Origin: Symbiodinium natans
Lineage: Eukaryota > Sar > Dinophyceae > Suessiales > Symbiodiniaceae
DNA length: 64,000 nucleotides
NCBI GenBank assembly: GCA_905221605.1
Contig: CAJNDS010001112.1
Span: 2,501,472 to 2,565,471, forward strand
Reading direction: 5' to 3'
The notes beneath the pieces were generated by a model. That model was not told the DNA's origin, made no database searches, and saw nothing but the letters and a program-made list of their open reading frames with translations. Both the position numbers and the translations under genes were made by a program. This document shows, one piece after another, positions 44,201-54,388 of this stretch (within the stretch, counting starts at the first letter, position 1; each line of letters begins with the position of its first letter).

Positions 44201-46710
44201 CCGACACCGCAATGGCCCGGGGCGGGCGGAGGGGCAGGGTTTAGGGTTTAGGGTTTAGGGTTTAGGGTTTAGGGTTTAGGGTTTAGGGTTTTGGGCTTTT
44301 GGGCTTTTGGGCTTTTGGGCTTTTAGGGTTTTAGGGTTTAGGGTATAAGGTTTAGGGTTTAGGGTTTATGAAGGACGACCAAGATCCAAGACCCGACCCT
44401 AAACCCTAAATCTTGCTTTGGCAGGGTATCCCAGAGGGTTCATATGAAGCAGGGTACATATCTCGGTTTCTGGTGAGTGTGTATAAGGTTCCTTTTTAAT
44501 ATTGGTGAGTGCATATACCTGGTGTCCCTTTGGGGGTACAAGAAATATATACCCTACCTCATATACACATGCAGTATATACTTGCGCTTTCTTAGTAGCT
44601 GAGTGAGCACACTTTACACTTTTTGGGATACTACAATCCCCTAAAGAACTAAACGTGCACACTTTTTCGGGGGCTTATGAACTTAGCAACTAAGCTTTAA
44701 AGGGGGCTCCTATATAGCAGCTTTAGGGCCCACATACATTCTATATAGGTACATGGACCCCAGGCTTACATTAGATTTTCGTGCGTGGGCACCAGGTTCG
44801 TTGTTTATTGCAGCCCGCAGGCGACGGAAGACACGCAAATGGGCCCAGCGGAGCAGCATCTTGGGCAGATTGTTAGGGGTGTCGGGTTTAGGGGTTTAGA
44901 GTTTAGGGTTTAGGGGTTTAGGGTTTAGGGCATCTTTGACATCTGGGCCACCCCTCCCCCCCCCCCCCACCCGCCCACGCGTTAATCAAGAGGACCGGAA
45001 GCCTTACAAAACCCTAAGCCCGAAACCCTAGACTCTAAACATGCATAAATCCCAGCCCTGCGGCTTTAAAACTAATCTCTGCGACTCACAGCTGATTTCC
45101 CGGAAAACTTGAACCTTGAACAAGCCTTTCGCTGGAAAGCTGAGCACTGAAGCCTTCAAACCTGAAGCGCATGGGGCAGCAGGGTTTAGGGTTCAGCCTT
45201 CAACCCTAAACCCCATAGGGCTGCAGGGTTAATAGATGCTTTGAGGGCTGAGTGGGTTCGGGTATGAACCTGCCAGCCTAGTCCCTGACCACCTCTTACA
45301 CCCTAAACCCTAAACCCGCCCTTCTCGAGCCAACCACTTCTTCCTTTCTTGAGACATATGTCATGGACCGTTTGCGTCCTGCAGAGTGGCTGCAAGGCTG
45401 CTAGGCAGGTGGCAAAAAACCCTGAACCCTAAACCCTAAGCCCGAAGCCTAAACCCTAAACCCTAAACCCTAAAACCCTAAACCCTAAACCCTAAACCCT
45501 AAACCCTAAACCTAAACCCTCTCCCCCCCCCCCCCGAATGATTCTCAGCTCATGCTCTGAGGCTGATGGAGGAGGATGCGGCTCAAAAGCACCTCATGGT
45601 TGGGCTTTGGGGGTTTTATGGGGCGTAGGGTTTAGGGTTCAGGGTTTAGGGTTTAGGGTTTAGGGTTTGGGGTGTAGGGTTTAGGGTTTAGGGTTTCGGG
45701 TTTGGGGTTTGGGGTTTGAGGTTTTTCCCTTGGGGTTTGGGGTTTTGTGCGGCTTGGGGTTTCGTGGGCTTGGGCTCGCAGCATGTTCTGCGACTTCTGC
45801 GCATACTTCTCCGTGCGTCTTACCAGCCAGAGAGGGTGACCCGAAAACTTCGTGATCTTAACCTCATAAACCTTGGCAGCCCAGTGGTACCCTTTTCCCT
45901 TTTGTTGGTTCAAGGTTCCCTTATAAAGTAACCAACCCAAACGGGTGCCCTGATTATAAATGTGGTTACTGGGCTGCCAAGAAACTTCCTCTAATGTAGT
46001 GTTCTTAAGGGTTTAGGGTTTAGGGTTTAGGGTTTAGGGTTTAGGGTTTAGGGTTCTCAAGGGAGGGGGGGTTCATGGGGGGCTGGGTACCTAGGGAACC
46101 TGAGGGCAGCTTCGGGAGCCCTAGGGAGTAGTGGGGAGTATTGTAGGGAACCTTGAGTCGCAGACCCCCCTTGAACCCCCCCTCCCTTGAGAACCCTAAA
46201 CCCTAAACCCTAAACCCTAAACCCTAAACCCTAAATCCTAAACCCTAAACCCTAAACCCTAAACCCTAAACCCTAAACCCTAAACTCACGGGTTTGAGAC
46301 TACGATTCCGCCAGAGATGCCTTGAGCAAGGAAGACGTGGCCTTCGAAGCCCTGCTGGAGAAGCGTGTGCACCAGGACTACGACAAGGACGGAGGTGTAG
46401 GGTTTAGTGTTTAGGGTTTAGGGTTTAGGGTTTAGTGTTTAGGGTTTAGGGTTTAGGGTTCAGGGCAACTTGGCTTTGGTCGACAGGTTCCTCGGCCGGC
46501 AGGAAGGGTGAATGGACCGCACGTCATCTATTTCTGGTCATCGTCGCAAGACTCTGGCAAAGTCCTTCCGCGCAAGGTGCGCAAGACCTGAACGAAGCCG
46601 TCTGTACGCATGTTATGTCTGATTCCCGACAAGAAGAGAGAGAGAGAGAGAGCTAAGCACCCACCACGTGCAGGCACACCCGTGCCCACACGCACACACA
46701 CACACACACA

Positions 46711-46798
<88 letters not shown>

Positions 46799-47711
46799 CA
46801 CGCACACGCACACACAAAATTCTGGTTTTTGGTTTACTGTAGCGAGTGCCAGCAATCTGATAGTTTCCAGTACTGAAGGTAGAAGAACGAAAAGCCAAGA
46901 GGAAGTGGATGTGGATGATGTAGAACAGAATCGAATGCATGGAATGTGTTGTGCATTTCCGTAGGTGTTGTGGATGGATCGCTAGTGTTATGGTTGTTGG
47001 TGGTGTGCCGCTATAAGGTGGCTGTAGAAGCTTTTTGTCCGTTGCCCGAGGCTTTGCTTCCGGCTGTTCCTTCCGTTGCTTTGCGAACTGCAGCTTAAGT
47101 TAAGCTTCCAAAGGCATCGCGGGCAAAAGCTGCGGAGAAAGCTATGACGTTTCTCCAGTGTACCTTATACAGTACCCAAAGAATCCTAAGTACCTATATG
47201 GGGGACACTCACCTTAACCATAGTCGTCATTCCTATTACAGAAACCCCTACTTTGTACTATGTAGGTACTTAGGACCCTTTGGGGTACACATATAGGTTT
47301 AGCTTTACACATATCCAAATTACGTCACATACGGGCCTTGACTGAGCTCCACCTCAGAAGGAGAGTCCTTCTACGCTCCGTATACAGCTAATTTATTCTG
47401 GGGCCCTCTCCCACACACATACACGTATACACATTAAAACCCAAAGTATATATATATATGTATATATGTATATATCTATAGGCATATGTATAGTATACGC
47501 AGCATGTGCATATGCATTATGCATGTACATGTTTTTTTTGTGTGTGGCTTGTCAGGCTGCCGTTTCGGTTGCAGATGTGTGCAGGAGAACATGCGTCTTT
47601 TGCGTGACGTCGACAAGTCTTTGCGATTCTCTGCTTCTGGTGCAGAAATATGCTTGTGAGTGCCAGCCTCTGAAGGATTTCGGAGACGACTTTGATGATG
47701 ATGACGTGTGA
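38265..47711 (+). CDS. CS-domain (p23/NudC-like) protein
   Basis: Phase-consistent exons: 38265-38337, 38891-38925, 39242-39283, 40343-40361, about 41040-41139, 41659-41745, 42278-42343, about 42691-42748, 43263-43307, 44159-44238, 44821-44878, 45549-45598, 45782-45851, 46299-46394 and 47575-47711 (TGA). The N-terminal part is Ala-rich then acidic. Next comes a CS domain: YTWER, VVVTAPVDEDVTKKDI, RQVPVGL, GEALFDGVPGCELDVDECFW, LMIHLAK. This matches the beta-sandwich of p23 and NudC proteins, co-chaperones of HSP90 or dynein factors. The C-terminal part has an EF-hand-like DYDKDG and ends in an acidic run. Donors include GC (40362) and GA (38926, 42749). An in-frame stop at 38947-38949 is spliced out in this model. 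True start not found. The joins at 40361, 42343 and 42748 are the weakest. Confidence 0.62.
38342..38453. mobile_element. GACACC..GGTGTC palindromic element in intron
   Basis: Arms of 29 bp beginning GACACCTCTGCCCCCA and ending TGGGGGCACAGGTGTC pair at 26 of 29 positions. It starts four bases after the donor GG/GTTC of the first CS-gene exon. Single copy in the window, with TTTAGGG-like variants in the loop. Confidence 0.7.
39330..39500. repeat. (TATAGTATA)n repeat
   Basis: About 170 bp of TATAGTATATA units, almost pure A/T, in an intron of the CS-gene model. Followed by a G20 tract at 39614-39633. Confidence 0.9.
41140..41658 (+). other. Intron with (ATTAT)n and MITE
   Basis: Donor CA/GTTCGG at 41140 and acceptor CGATCAG at 41658. 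The join restores a continuous CS domain (VPVGLGQ then GEALFDG). It contains a 115-bp ATTAT pentamer array (41205-41318) and a GGGCCCTTAATATGG palindrome (41455-41529). Two other open readings over 41087-41433 also have plausible splice sites but do not continue the domain. Confidence 0.55.
43322..43442. mobile_element. Palindromic MITE, CTTGCTTAAGAACCCC family
   Basis: Left arm CTACTACTTGCTTCAGAACCCC, right arm GGGGTTCTTAAGCAAAGAGTAG, with TTCTTCC..GGG and AT-rich loop. Copies are at 8469-8662, 48452-48574 and 56030-56135, and two merged copies at 5507-5750, where the loop holds a (TA)n microsatellite. Confidence 0.75.
44592..44694. mobile_element. CTTAG..CTAAG MITE with TSD CTTT
   Basis: Ends CTTAGTAGCTGAG and TTAGCAACTAAG, flanked by CTTT on each side. 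Family members are at 49363-49468 (TSD TTCA) and degenerate copies at 23203-23335. Four-base duplications match those of the CTTGG introners, suggesting the same or a related transposition machinery. Confidence 0.8.
45872..45981. mobile_element. CTTGGCAGCCC element with TSD AAAC
   Basis: A 110-bp element with perfect 14-bp ends CTTGGCAGCCCAGT/ACTGGGCTGCCAAG. AAAC is present at 45868-45871 and 45982-45985. Because the target does not begin with G, it offers no donor of its own. In the gene model it lies inside a larger intron (45852-46298). The reverse strand upstream (45745-45871) is also open, which makes this spot ambiguous. Confidence 0.85.
46011..46286. repeat. Inverted repeat: telomeric arms plus unique 36-bp arms
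   Basis: The left arm is a TTTAGGG array (46011-46050) running into a unique G-rich segment (46051-46082). The right arm is the mirror: unique C-rich segment (46165-46194), then a long CCCTAAA array (to 46286). The combined non-array part matches at 35 of 36 bases. The loop of 82 bases is also G-rich. It ends 12 bases before the acceptor TTTGAG (46298), so this giant hairpin forms the 3' part of an intron. Confidence 0.85.
46690..46816. repeat. (CACG)n / (CA)n microsatellite
   Basis: About 27 tetramers of GCAC flanked by CA dinucleotides, in the last intron of the CS-gene model. Arg/Ala/Cys-Val-repeat frames on both strands are artefacts. Confidence 0.95.
47175..47284. mobile_element. CCCAAAG..CTTTGGG MITE copy 1
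   Basis: Ends CCCAAAGAATCCTAAGTACC and GGTACTTAGGACCCTTTGGG. The second copy at 62422-62530 has the same length and about 80 per cent identity. Both hold TTAACCATA..TTCCTATT in the loop. Confidence 0.85.
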
Positions 47712-47842
47712 GGAGCGATCAGTGTCATGTTAGTAAGCGGCCGTGCCCAGTGAGAGGCTTGATGCTCATTAGCAGAGTTGCAGGCGGACACCGCGAGTCG
47801 CTGCACGGGGTTGGGTGATTGCAAGAGCAATGCACTCTCTCC

Positions 47843-47981
47843 CAGACTGTGACAAGAGCGCCCTCGTTTGTGCCGCACACAGAACCTAGCATGTATCTGT
47901 CAGACGAAAGTGTCAAGAAGCGTGCTTTTGCACGGCCGACTGAATGTCACAAGCAGCACCACCCGCAGGAAAAAAAGGTGA
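47843..47981 (+). CDS. Possible exon downstream of CS gene
   Basis: After CTCTCCCAG the frame reads TVTRAPSFVPHTEPSMYLSD then ESVKKRAFARPTECHKQHHP, with a donor at AAAG/GTGACA. It lies in a 1.3-kb stretch (47.0-48.36 kb) free of telomeric units, which is unusual here. It might instead be 3' untranslated sequence of the CS gene, or a new gene. Two minus-strand frames overlap. Confidence 0.3.
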
Positions 47982-48894
47982 CATCTTTGCAGCCGAGCAG
48001 CTTGCAGTTCCTGATTCTGATTGCCGAGTGACAGACGCCTAGGATGTGGATTCAGTTTGTGAGACAATTGCATGGGCCTGAGTATGCTGGCACCAGTAGC
48101 TGCTCGGTTTCCAGAGATGTAAACTTGACGGCCGTCGCTCGTGAGACTTCTGCCAAGGCTGCTGAGCACAATAATTTAACTTGGTAGGGAGAACCCCATT
48201 GCAACCCAGGCGATTGAATTCAAGTTTGTATAGAGGCCACCAAGCCGCTTTGCGCATCTGCACCTGCTAAGGAGCGCTTTGGCACCGACGTTCTTCAAGG
48301 CCCTATTTGATTCTCTCCGCGGGCTTCTGCAACGTGGTGTTGGGGACATTCAGGTAGGCTGTAGGGATAGTAGCTGCGTGGTTTCCACAAGCTGGCGGTC
48401 CTTGTGTCCACAGCCTTTGAAGCAGACGAACCCATCACAGTGGCGGTGGTACTAGTACTTGCTTAAGAACCCCCCCGAAAAAATGAAAAATGTTCTTCCT
48501 TGTAAGGGAAATATAGGGATTCTTATTTTTGATTCTTTCAGGGTTTGGGGTTTAGGGTTTTTAAGGAAATAGTAAGGTGTGGGCGCCCACAAGTCCAAGA
48601 GCCTAGGTAAAGAGTACACGTTGGGCGGGGAAGCAAACCTGGGTGGAAAACCCAGCTTCGACCTCTTCTTCTTTAAAAAAAGAGTTTAGGGTTTAGGGTT
48701 TAGGGTTAGGGTTTAGGGTTTAGGGTACAAAAGAGTTCGAACCTGGGTTCAACCCAGCTTCGAATTGCAGAGATGCTTAGACCTTCAGCGCTTTGATAAG
48801 CCCGAAGCCTGAAACCCTAAACCCTAAACCCTAAACCCTAAAACCTAAACCCCAAACCCCAAACCCTAAACCCTAAACCCTAAACCCTAAAACA

Positions 48895-48936
48895 GAACAT
48901 GTGCCACGATGAGCTTGGACTTGCTCGCGAGGTGGT
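48895..48936 (+). CDS. Short exon after CCTAAAACAG
   Basis: Telomeric array ends in AAAACAG at 48894. The frame NMCHDELGLARE stops at GAG/GTGGTC, or continues through VVRLQGGG to TGA at 48958. Phase 0 at both ends. Could precede the methyltransferase gene. Confidence 0.35.
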
Positions 48937-48999
48937 CCGGTTACAGGGCGGTGGCTGAAAATTGCAGCCTGCGACAAAGCTGAGGTGCCTGATGCAGTG

Positions 49000-49312
49000 G
49001 TAGCCCAGGGGTACCCTTTACCCTAAACCCTAAACCCTAAACCCTAATCCCTAAACCCTAAACCCTTTTCATTGGTTCTAGGTTCTAGGGTTCTATAGGG
49101 TTCTAGGGTTCGGTTCTAGGGTGCTAGGGTTCTATAGGGTTCTATATAGGGTTCGGTTCTAGGGTTCTAGGGTTCTGGGGTTCTAGGGTTCTAGGGTTCT
49201 AGGGTTCTAGGGTTCTAGGGTTCTAGGGGTTAGGGTTTAGGGTTTAGGGTTTCTCTTATGAAGTGACTCACCCGAAAAAGGGGTACCATGTAAGATGGTT
49301 ACTGGGCTACCA
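49000..49312. mobile_element. GGTAGCCC..GGGCTACC element with expanded arrays
   Basis: The recognisable ends of the CTTGG family (GGTAGCCCAGGGGTACCC, GGTTACTGGGCTACC) are separated by CCCTAAA units, then a long TTCTAGGG/TTCTATAGGG variant array, then TTTAGGG units. It is about three times the family length, so the growth is entirely repeat expansion. Confidence 0.7.
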
Positions 49313-49771
49313 GGAAACCCATGCAGTCGATGGCACGAGACGGGGTGTCTGCACAGCCTTCACTTAGAAGCTGACTGTGTGCGCTTGACACTTTTGGGAT
49401 ACTAGAAACTCCCCCTTTGCGAACTGAAAGTGTGCACTTGTTGGGGGCTTATGAACTCAGCAACTAAGTTCACCGTTACTCCTATATCAACCTCCCTAAG
49501 CTTCCCAAAGGTCCCCTCAATGCCTACCCCCCCCCCCCCCTGCCCCGTCGGAACCTCCTTCCCTTCAGAACCCTATAATTAAAGGTCCAATGGCCCCTAA
49601 GTTGCGATATCTAGAGCCCAGATGTCTTCCATTCACATATATGAACCCTTTCAGGACCTTGAGGATACCTCACTGCGTCTAGTTGTCTGGTGCAGGTCCT
49701 CCGCCACGCCCTTCAGGGCGTGACGTGGCCTTCTGACGGGAAAGCCTGGGTCTTGTCTTGCTTCAGAGCTT

Positions 49772-49883
49772 CCCAGATCTTCCAAAACCCCTTAATTAAG
49801 GAATATACCCAAATTTGTACTAAGGATCCTTATAATATGAATTAGGGCATATTCCTAAAATAAGGGGTTTTGGGAGATCTGGG
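49772..49883. mobile_element. CCCAGATCT..AGATCTGGG palindrome
   Basis: A 112-bp near-perfect hairpin: arms CCCAGATCTTCCAAAACCCC and GGGGTTTTGGGAGATCTGGG, continuing inward with TTAATTAAGGAATAT. Single copy in the window. Confidence 0.75.
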
Positions 49884-50220
49884 TTCATGTTGGAGCAGCT
49901 TGCTTGCATCTGCGTGATCACAAGCAGGGTTTCTTAAAGGATTGGGCTGGCTTGCTCATGCGTGTGGCTCATTACTTCAGCCACTTAAGTATGCGCCGAA
50001 ACTCTGTGAAGGTCTAGAGACTAGAATGACTAGAATACTGGGTGTATGCGATCTGGGACCCTGGAGAATCCAGCTTTCTGACTGATCGGGTGTCATGACT
50101 TTATGCAGGGCAGATGATTTGCAAGGGTAAGTTCGGATTCACGAAGGTCTGTAGCCTTATTCTAGCCTTCAGGTATGCACAGGCAAGATCCGGCAGTGGG
50201 TGCTGGCTGCGAGCTGCTAG

Positions 50221-53071
50221 GTCTTGGAGATTGGCGCATACTGCGGATACTCTGCAATGAGGCCGCTTGCCGCACCCCCGAGAAGTCCTCCGTTCTTCCT
50301 TGTTTTGGAGGGATGCCCTCCCTCCTCAGCGAAGGTAGAGAGTACCTGCAAATCAGGGCTCGCGGCCGTCACGGCAGGGCCAGCACTATGTTTGTTCCCT
50401 GTTCCCTAAACCCCAAACCCTAAACCCCAAACCCCTAAGCCCTGAACCAATTCAACTCGCAGGATGTGCCAGGCGGGGCCCTCGGATCTTGCCTTCCGAG
50501 TTCAGAATCTCAGTTAGGGTTGAGGGTTGAGGGTTGTAGGGTTTAGGGTTTAGGGTTTAGGGTTTATAGGTTTTAGGGTTTAGGGTTTAGGGTGTTTCGC
50601 AAAGATTTCATCGGGAAGGAAGGAACCTCAGGGACCAATGGCTGTCCCTCAAGTCTTCAGTGGCATGTGAAGCTAGACGGTGTGTGCGCGCACACGAGGT
50701 GCAGGTGCGACGTATGTCGTGCTCAGTGTGCTTGGGCAGGGGAGCCCTTCATCTCCTACAGTCTCCCTTGCCAAGCGCAATAAGCTTCTGGCACAGGCAT
50801 GCAAACCCAAACCCTATACCCTATGAACCCTGAACCCTGAACCCTGAACCCTAAACCCTAAACCCTAAACCCTAAACCCTAAACCCTAAACCCTAAACCC
50901 TAAACCCTAAACCCAAACCCTATACCCTATAAACCCTGAACCCGAGGCTGTGCCAGACAACGTGACGGCAGGCGCCCGAGCTCGTCCTGCGTCCCAGGGT
51001 TTCGAAACAACTGCGAAAGCGCGATTAGCACTTGGGGGGCCTGGGCAAAAGGGGGCGGGGGTTGTTCGTATTTGTTCTCCAAAGCGACGCTGGGAAGCAA
51101 AGAAGAATCGTATTCATCTGGGCTCCTTTACCCCCCTATAAACCCTAAAATGGGGGCTACCATACCTTCTACTATTATAGCTCCTATTACCCTAAACCCT
51201 AAACCCTAAACCCTAAACCCTAAACCCTAAACCCTAAACCCTAAACCCTCTACGAATCAACGCCAAGGTCACTTCGCTGGAGAACGAGCCAGTCCATGCC
51301 GTTGTGGCTCGGGGGCCCCAGCCACGAGGTTTTCGGGCTAATTTTTGTTTGGGTTATTGCGGGTCTAGGGTTTTTTTCGGGCCATTTGTTGGGTTATTGA
51401 GGGTTTTGGGTTTTCGGGCTTTTTTGCGGCTTTAGGGTTTTCGGGTTATTTGTTTGGGTTATTGGGGGTTTAGGGTTGGGCTTTAAGGGAGTTTAGGGTT
51501 TGGGGTTTTAATATAAAGGAGGGCTTGGCGCTTTTAGGGGCAATTAGGGTTTGGGGCTTGTCTAGGTTTTGGGGCTTAGGGTCCTTAGAGTTTAAGGCCC
51601 AAGGCAGCCCAATGCCCCCTGTTTGAGGAGCATAATGCCTACTCAGGTTCTGTTCCCGAATTCCGGGCTCAATTGGGTTGTCTGTCAGTGGGTAGGGTTG
51701 TTTGTGAGTGGGTAGGGCAAGGCAGCGGCAGGAAACTGGTGACCAGTTCTCTCGATGACGGTCGTTCGGGGGGTGTCTCTTAGAAATCGGTGCCTGAATC
51801 AGGGAACAGCAAGAGGGGCCATAGTTTAGAGACCCTCCCACATGTGCATGCAGGATGATTTCCTGCACAGGCCGCGTAGTAACACGTAGGAACATTCCAC
51901 TTGCGCTTTGAAGCGTTGTATAGTACGTCATGCTCCTCTGACCTGGACATTTCAAAACCCAAAGCCCAGAACCAGATAAACCCTAAACTGCTTCATGTTG
52001 AGGCGATGACAATGCTGGCCCTTGCGGGCCTATCCGAGCGAGTACAGGCCATGAGCGAAGGATGTTTTGCCAGCCCTGACCTGGCTATCCTAGCTTCCTC
52101 GCCTTTCGTGACCACGCCCCCCCGAATTCTAGGGCTCTTTGCCATGACTCTAATATTGACCATTCATGACAGGCATGGCCGGAAATCTTCTGACGTAGGC
52201 AGTCTTCGCATCGCCAGCAATCCGATCGAATTTCAAAGCCGTGGAAACAGCCACCAAAGATGCAGCAGAGGTGAAAACGTCGGAAACCCTGGGGGCTTAG
52301 GGTTTAGGGTTTAGGGTTTAGGGTTGGGGCTTCAAAGGGTTCAGGGATTAGGGTGCCACACCAATACAGACCCTCAACATCCCAGTGTCGATTTCATGCG
52401 CCCTGAACGCTGACTTAGTTGTAGAGTAGGTAGCCTTTAACCTTTTCGGGGTAATATAACCCCCTTATAATCCCAAAGGTTAACCTTTAGTTCCCCCAGC
52501 CTACTGGACAACCCTAAACCCTAAACCCTAAACCCTAAACCCTAAACCCTAAACCCTAAACCCTAAACCCTAAACCCTAAACCCTATAAACCCTAAACCC
52601 TATAACCCTATAACCCTATAAACCCTAAACCTGAAGGTTCGTGTCGGTCACAGTGAGCACTTACTCCCACGTCTTGTGGGCAACCGCTTCCAGGCAGTTG
52701 ATGCCTCAGTGCTAGGGTTCAGGGTTGGGGGGACCAAATCAACCATGGAAAGGGTTTGGGGCTCATGCTTCCTTACTGGGGCTTGTATTTGTACAGAATA
52801 CAGGGTAGATGACCACAGTTTTTTGGGCTGTTTAGGTACCTGGACCCTAACCCTAAACCCTAAACTCCAAACCCTTGTATTCCCTATTTGGGTACATGGA
52901 CCCTTAGGGTTATACCAAAAAGCTGTCATGGCAGGAAGGGGTTAGGGTTTAGGGTTTAGGGTTTATAGGGTTTAGGGTTTAGGGTTTAGGGTTTAGGGTT
53001 TAGGGTTTAGGGGTTACTTGGCCAAGGTCTTCATGGACTCCCGGGGCTCCTTCTACGCGTCGGCCTCGGGC
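50221..53071 (+). CDS. Catechol-O-methyltransferase-like protein
   Basis: Exons encode consecutive motifs of the COMT family (SAM- and Mg-dependent O-methyltransferases). 50221 to about 50262, after TGCTAG, gives VLEIGAYCGYSAMR, the SAM-binding motif I. 51268-51328 gives VTSLENEPVHAVVAR (motif II; the Glu binds the SAM ribose). 52003-52047 gives AMTMLALAGLSERVQ. 52637-52708 gives VRVGHSEHLLPRLVG plus FQAVDAS. 53027-53071 gives VFMDSRGSFY, with the Asp that ligands Mg in the family. The last three join in phase 0 (GC donor at 52048, GT donors at 52709 and 53072). The join 51328 to 52003 is unresolved, a mini-exon near 50463-50476 is possible, and the N-terminus and the downstream Asp-Asn motif were not found. 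An exon at 55849 may continue it. Confidence 0.72.
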
Positions 53072-54332
53072 GTTTAATGTTGACTCCCAAGGGACAAAAG
53101 GAGGGTTTAGGGTTGAGGGTTTAGGGTTTAGGGTTTAGGGTTTAGGGTTAGGGTTTAGGGTTTAGGGTTTAGGGTTTAGGGTTTAGGGTTTAGGGTTTAG
53201 GGTTTAGGGTTTAGGGTTTGGGGTTTGGGGTTTGGGGTTTAGGGTTTAGGGTTTAGGGTTTAGGGTTTAGGGTTAGGGTTACAGGAGGACCCTCCTTTGT
53301 AAGGGACCTTAGGGGGCTACTTAGGGGCTACTTCGGTATAGGTTTTTTTTGAGGTTATATAGGGGAATAAGGTTAAGGGTCCCTTCTAGAGTCCTTAATA
53401 CCCCTTAAGACTCTGCTAACCCATGACCATAAGCCCTACTTGGGACTCTCTTTACCTACAGATTCATTGTTTATACTAGGTTCAGGATTTAGGGTTTAGG
53501 GGTTTCGGGTTCATCTGATTAAGGGTAGAGTCCCAGCTACACCCCAAACCAAACCCGAACAAACCCCGGCCGCAGGGCCGTAGGGTTTGTTCAGTGGCGT
53601 GGGCTTTGTATGGGTTTGGGGCCCACGGTGATTTTAGGCCACACCCAAACGTCCCACACCCCAACACAAATCCTAAGCCCTAAATCTTAGGTTCTCTCTG
53701 CAGTTGCCCCTTGGAGCATGGCTAGACGGGTGGCAAAAAACACCTTAGATGCATTCGTGTTCCAAAGCCAAGGCAGGGCATGAGGAACTCAGAGTCAAGG
53801 GGGTGCTCGGCGCGCGCCATGTGGAAACCCCCTAACAGCCCCCTACTGCGTGACTGCTAGAGGGCTGCCAGAGGCTGCAGAAGAAGTGTCGGTGCCATGG
53901 GTTGGGTGCATGCGCGTAGGAGAGAGCAATCGCCTGAGAGAGCGGAGTCGAGAGAAAGAGAGCGCGAGCGCGAAAAAGAGAGAGAGAGAGAGGGGAAAGC
54001 GCAAAGAACAAAAGCAAACAGCCAGTACAGGTTGCACGCAGGAGCGATGCGGAGAGTTGTGGCAGAGATTCCTTCTGTTTGAGTGGGAGTGTCGGGTGGC
54101 AGCGCGGTCCCTGAACGATTGAACTCTGCGGGAGGGGGGTGGGGGTGGGGGGCTTTGAGATATTAACTGAATGTATTGAGAAGGAACCCAGTAGCTGCGC
54201 GGCGTGATTCTTCACGGACGCACTCCTCCCTCAGAAGTTGCAAAGTTGCAGTGTAAAGCTTCAGCCGTCTTTCCGAGCCCCAAAGCAGTCTGAAAGCCGA
54301 AAGAACTCTGCCTAAACCCCTTCACAAGGGCT
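53072..54332. other. Spacer before the secreted-protein gene
   Basis: Holds a long TTTAGGG array (53105-53273), a decayed palindrome (53286-53412), unique sequence and a GA-rich microsatellite (53930-53997). Open frames at 53850-54215 arise from the GA repeat. No exon I would defend. Confidence 0.6.
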
Positions 54333-54357
54333 ATTGGCTCAAGCCATTTCGGTCACG
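54333..54357 (+). promoter_or_regulatory. Tandem relict spliced leaders
   Basis: ATTGGCTCAAG (54333-54343) matches the spliced-leader 3' end at 10 of 11 bases. It is followed directly by CCATTTCGGTCACG (54344-54357), a decayed copy of the next spliced-leader stretch. Such head-to-tail relics immediately before a start codon are known in dinoflagellates and show that an mRNA with its leader was reverse transcribed, reinserted and trans-spliced again. Here the ATG follows after 31 bases. Confidence 0.62.
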
Positions 54358-54388
54358 TCGATCTGCTGGCTCCTTGGAACAAGCGTTC

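Noticed and set aside
45653-45940. Minus-strand exon VYEVKITKFSGHPLWL with GTAAGA-like donor
   Set aside because: Attractive, but it crosses an inserted element and telomeric units, and the + frame joins in phase with both neighbours. Remains a weak alternative.
46610-46964. Arg-Thr-His-Ala and Val-Arg-Ala-Cys repeat proteins
   Set aside because: Translation of the CACG microsatellite on both strands.
50950-51141. Methyltransferase Asp-Asn motif in PDNVTAGARA
   Set aside because: It lies between the exons for motifs I and II, the wrong order for the family, and the following residues do not match.
53843-54215. Arg-Glu-rich or Leu-Ser-rich proteins
   Set aside because: Caused by the GA/CT microsatellite at 53930-53997.
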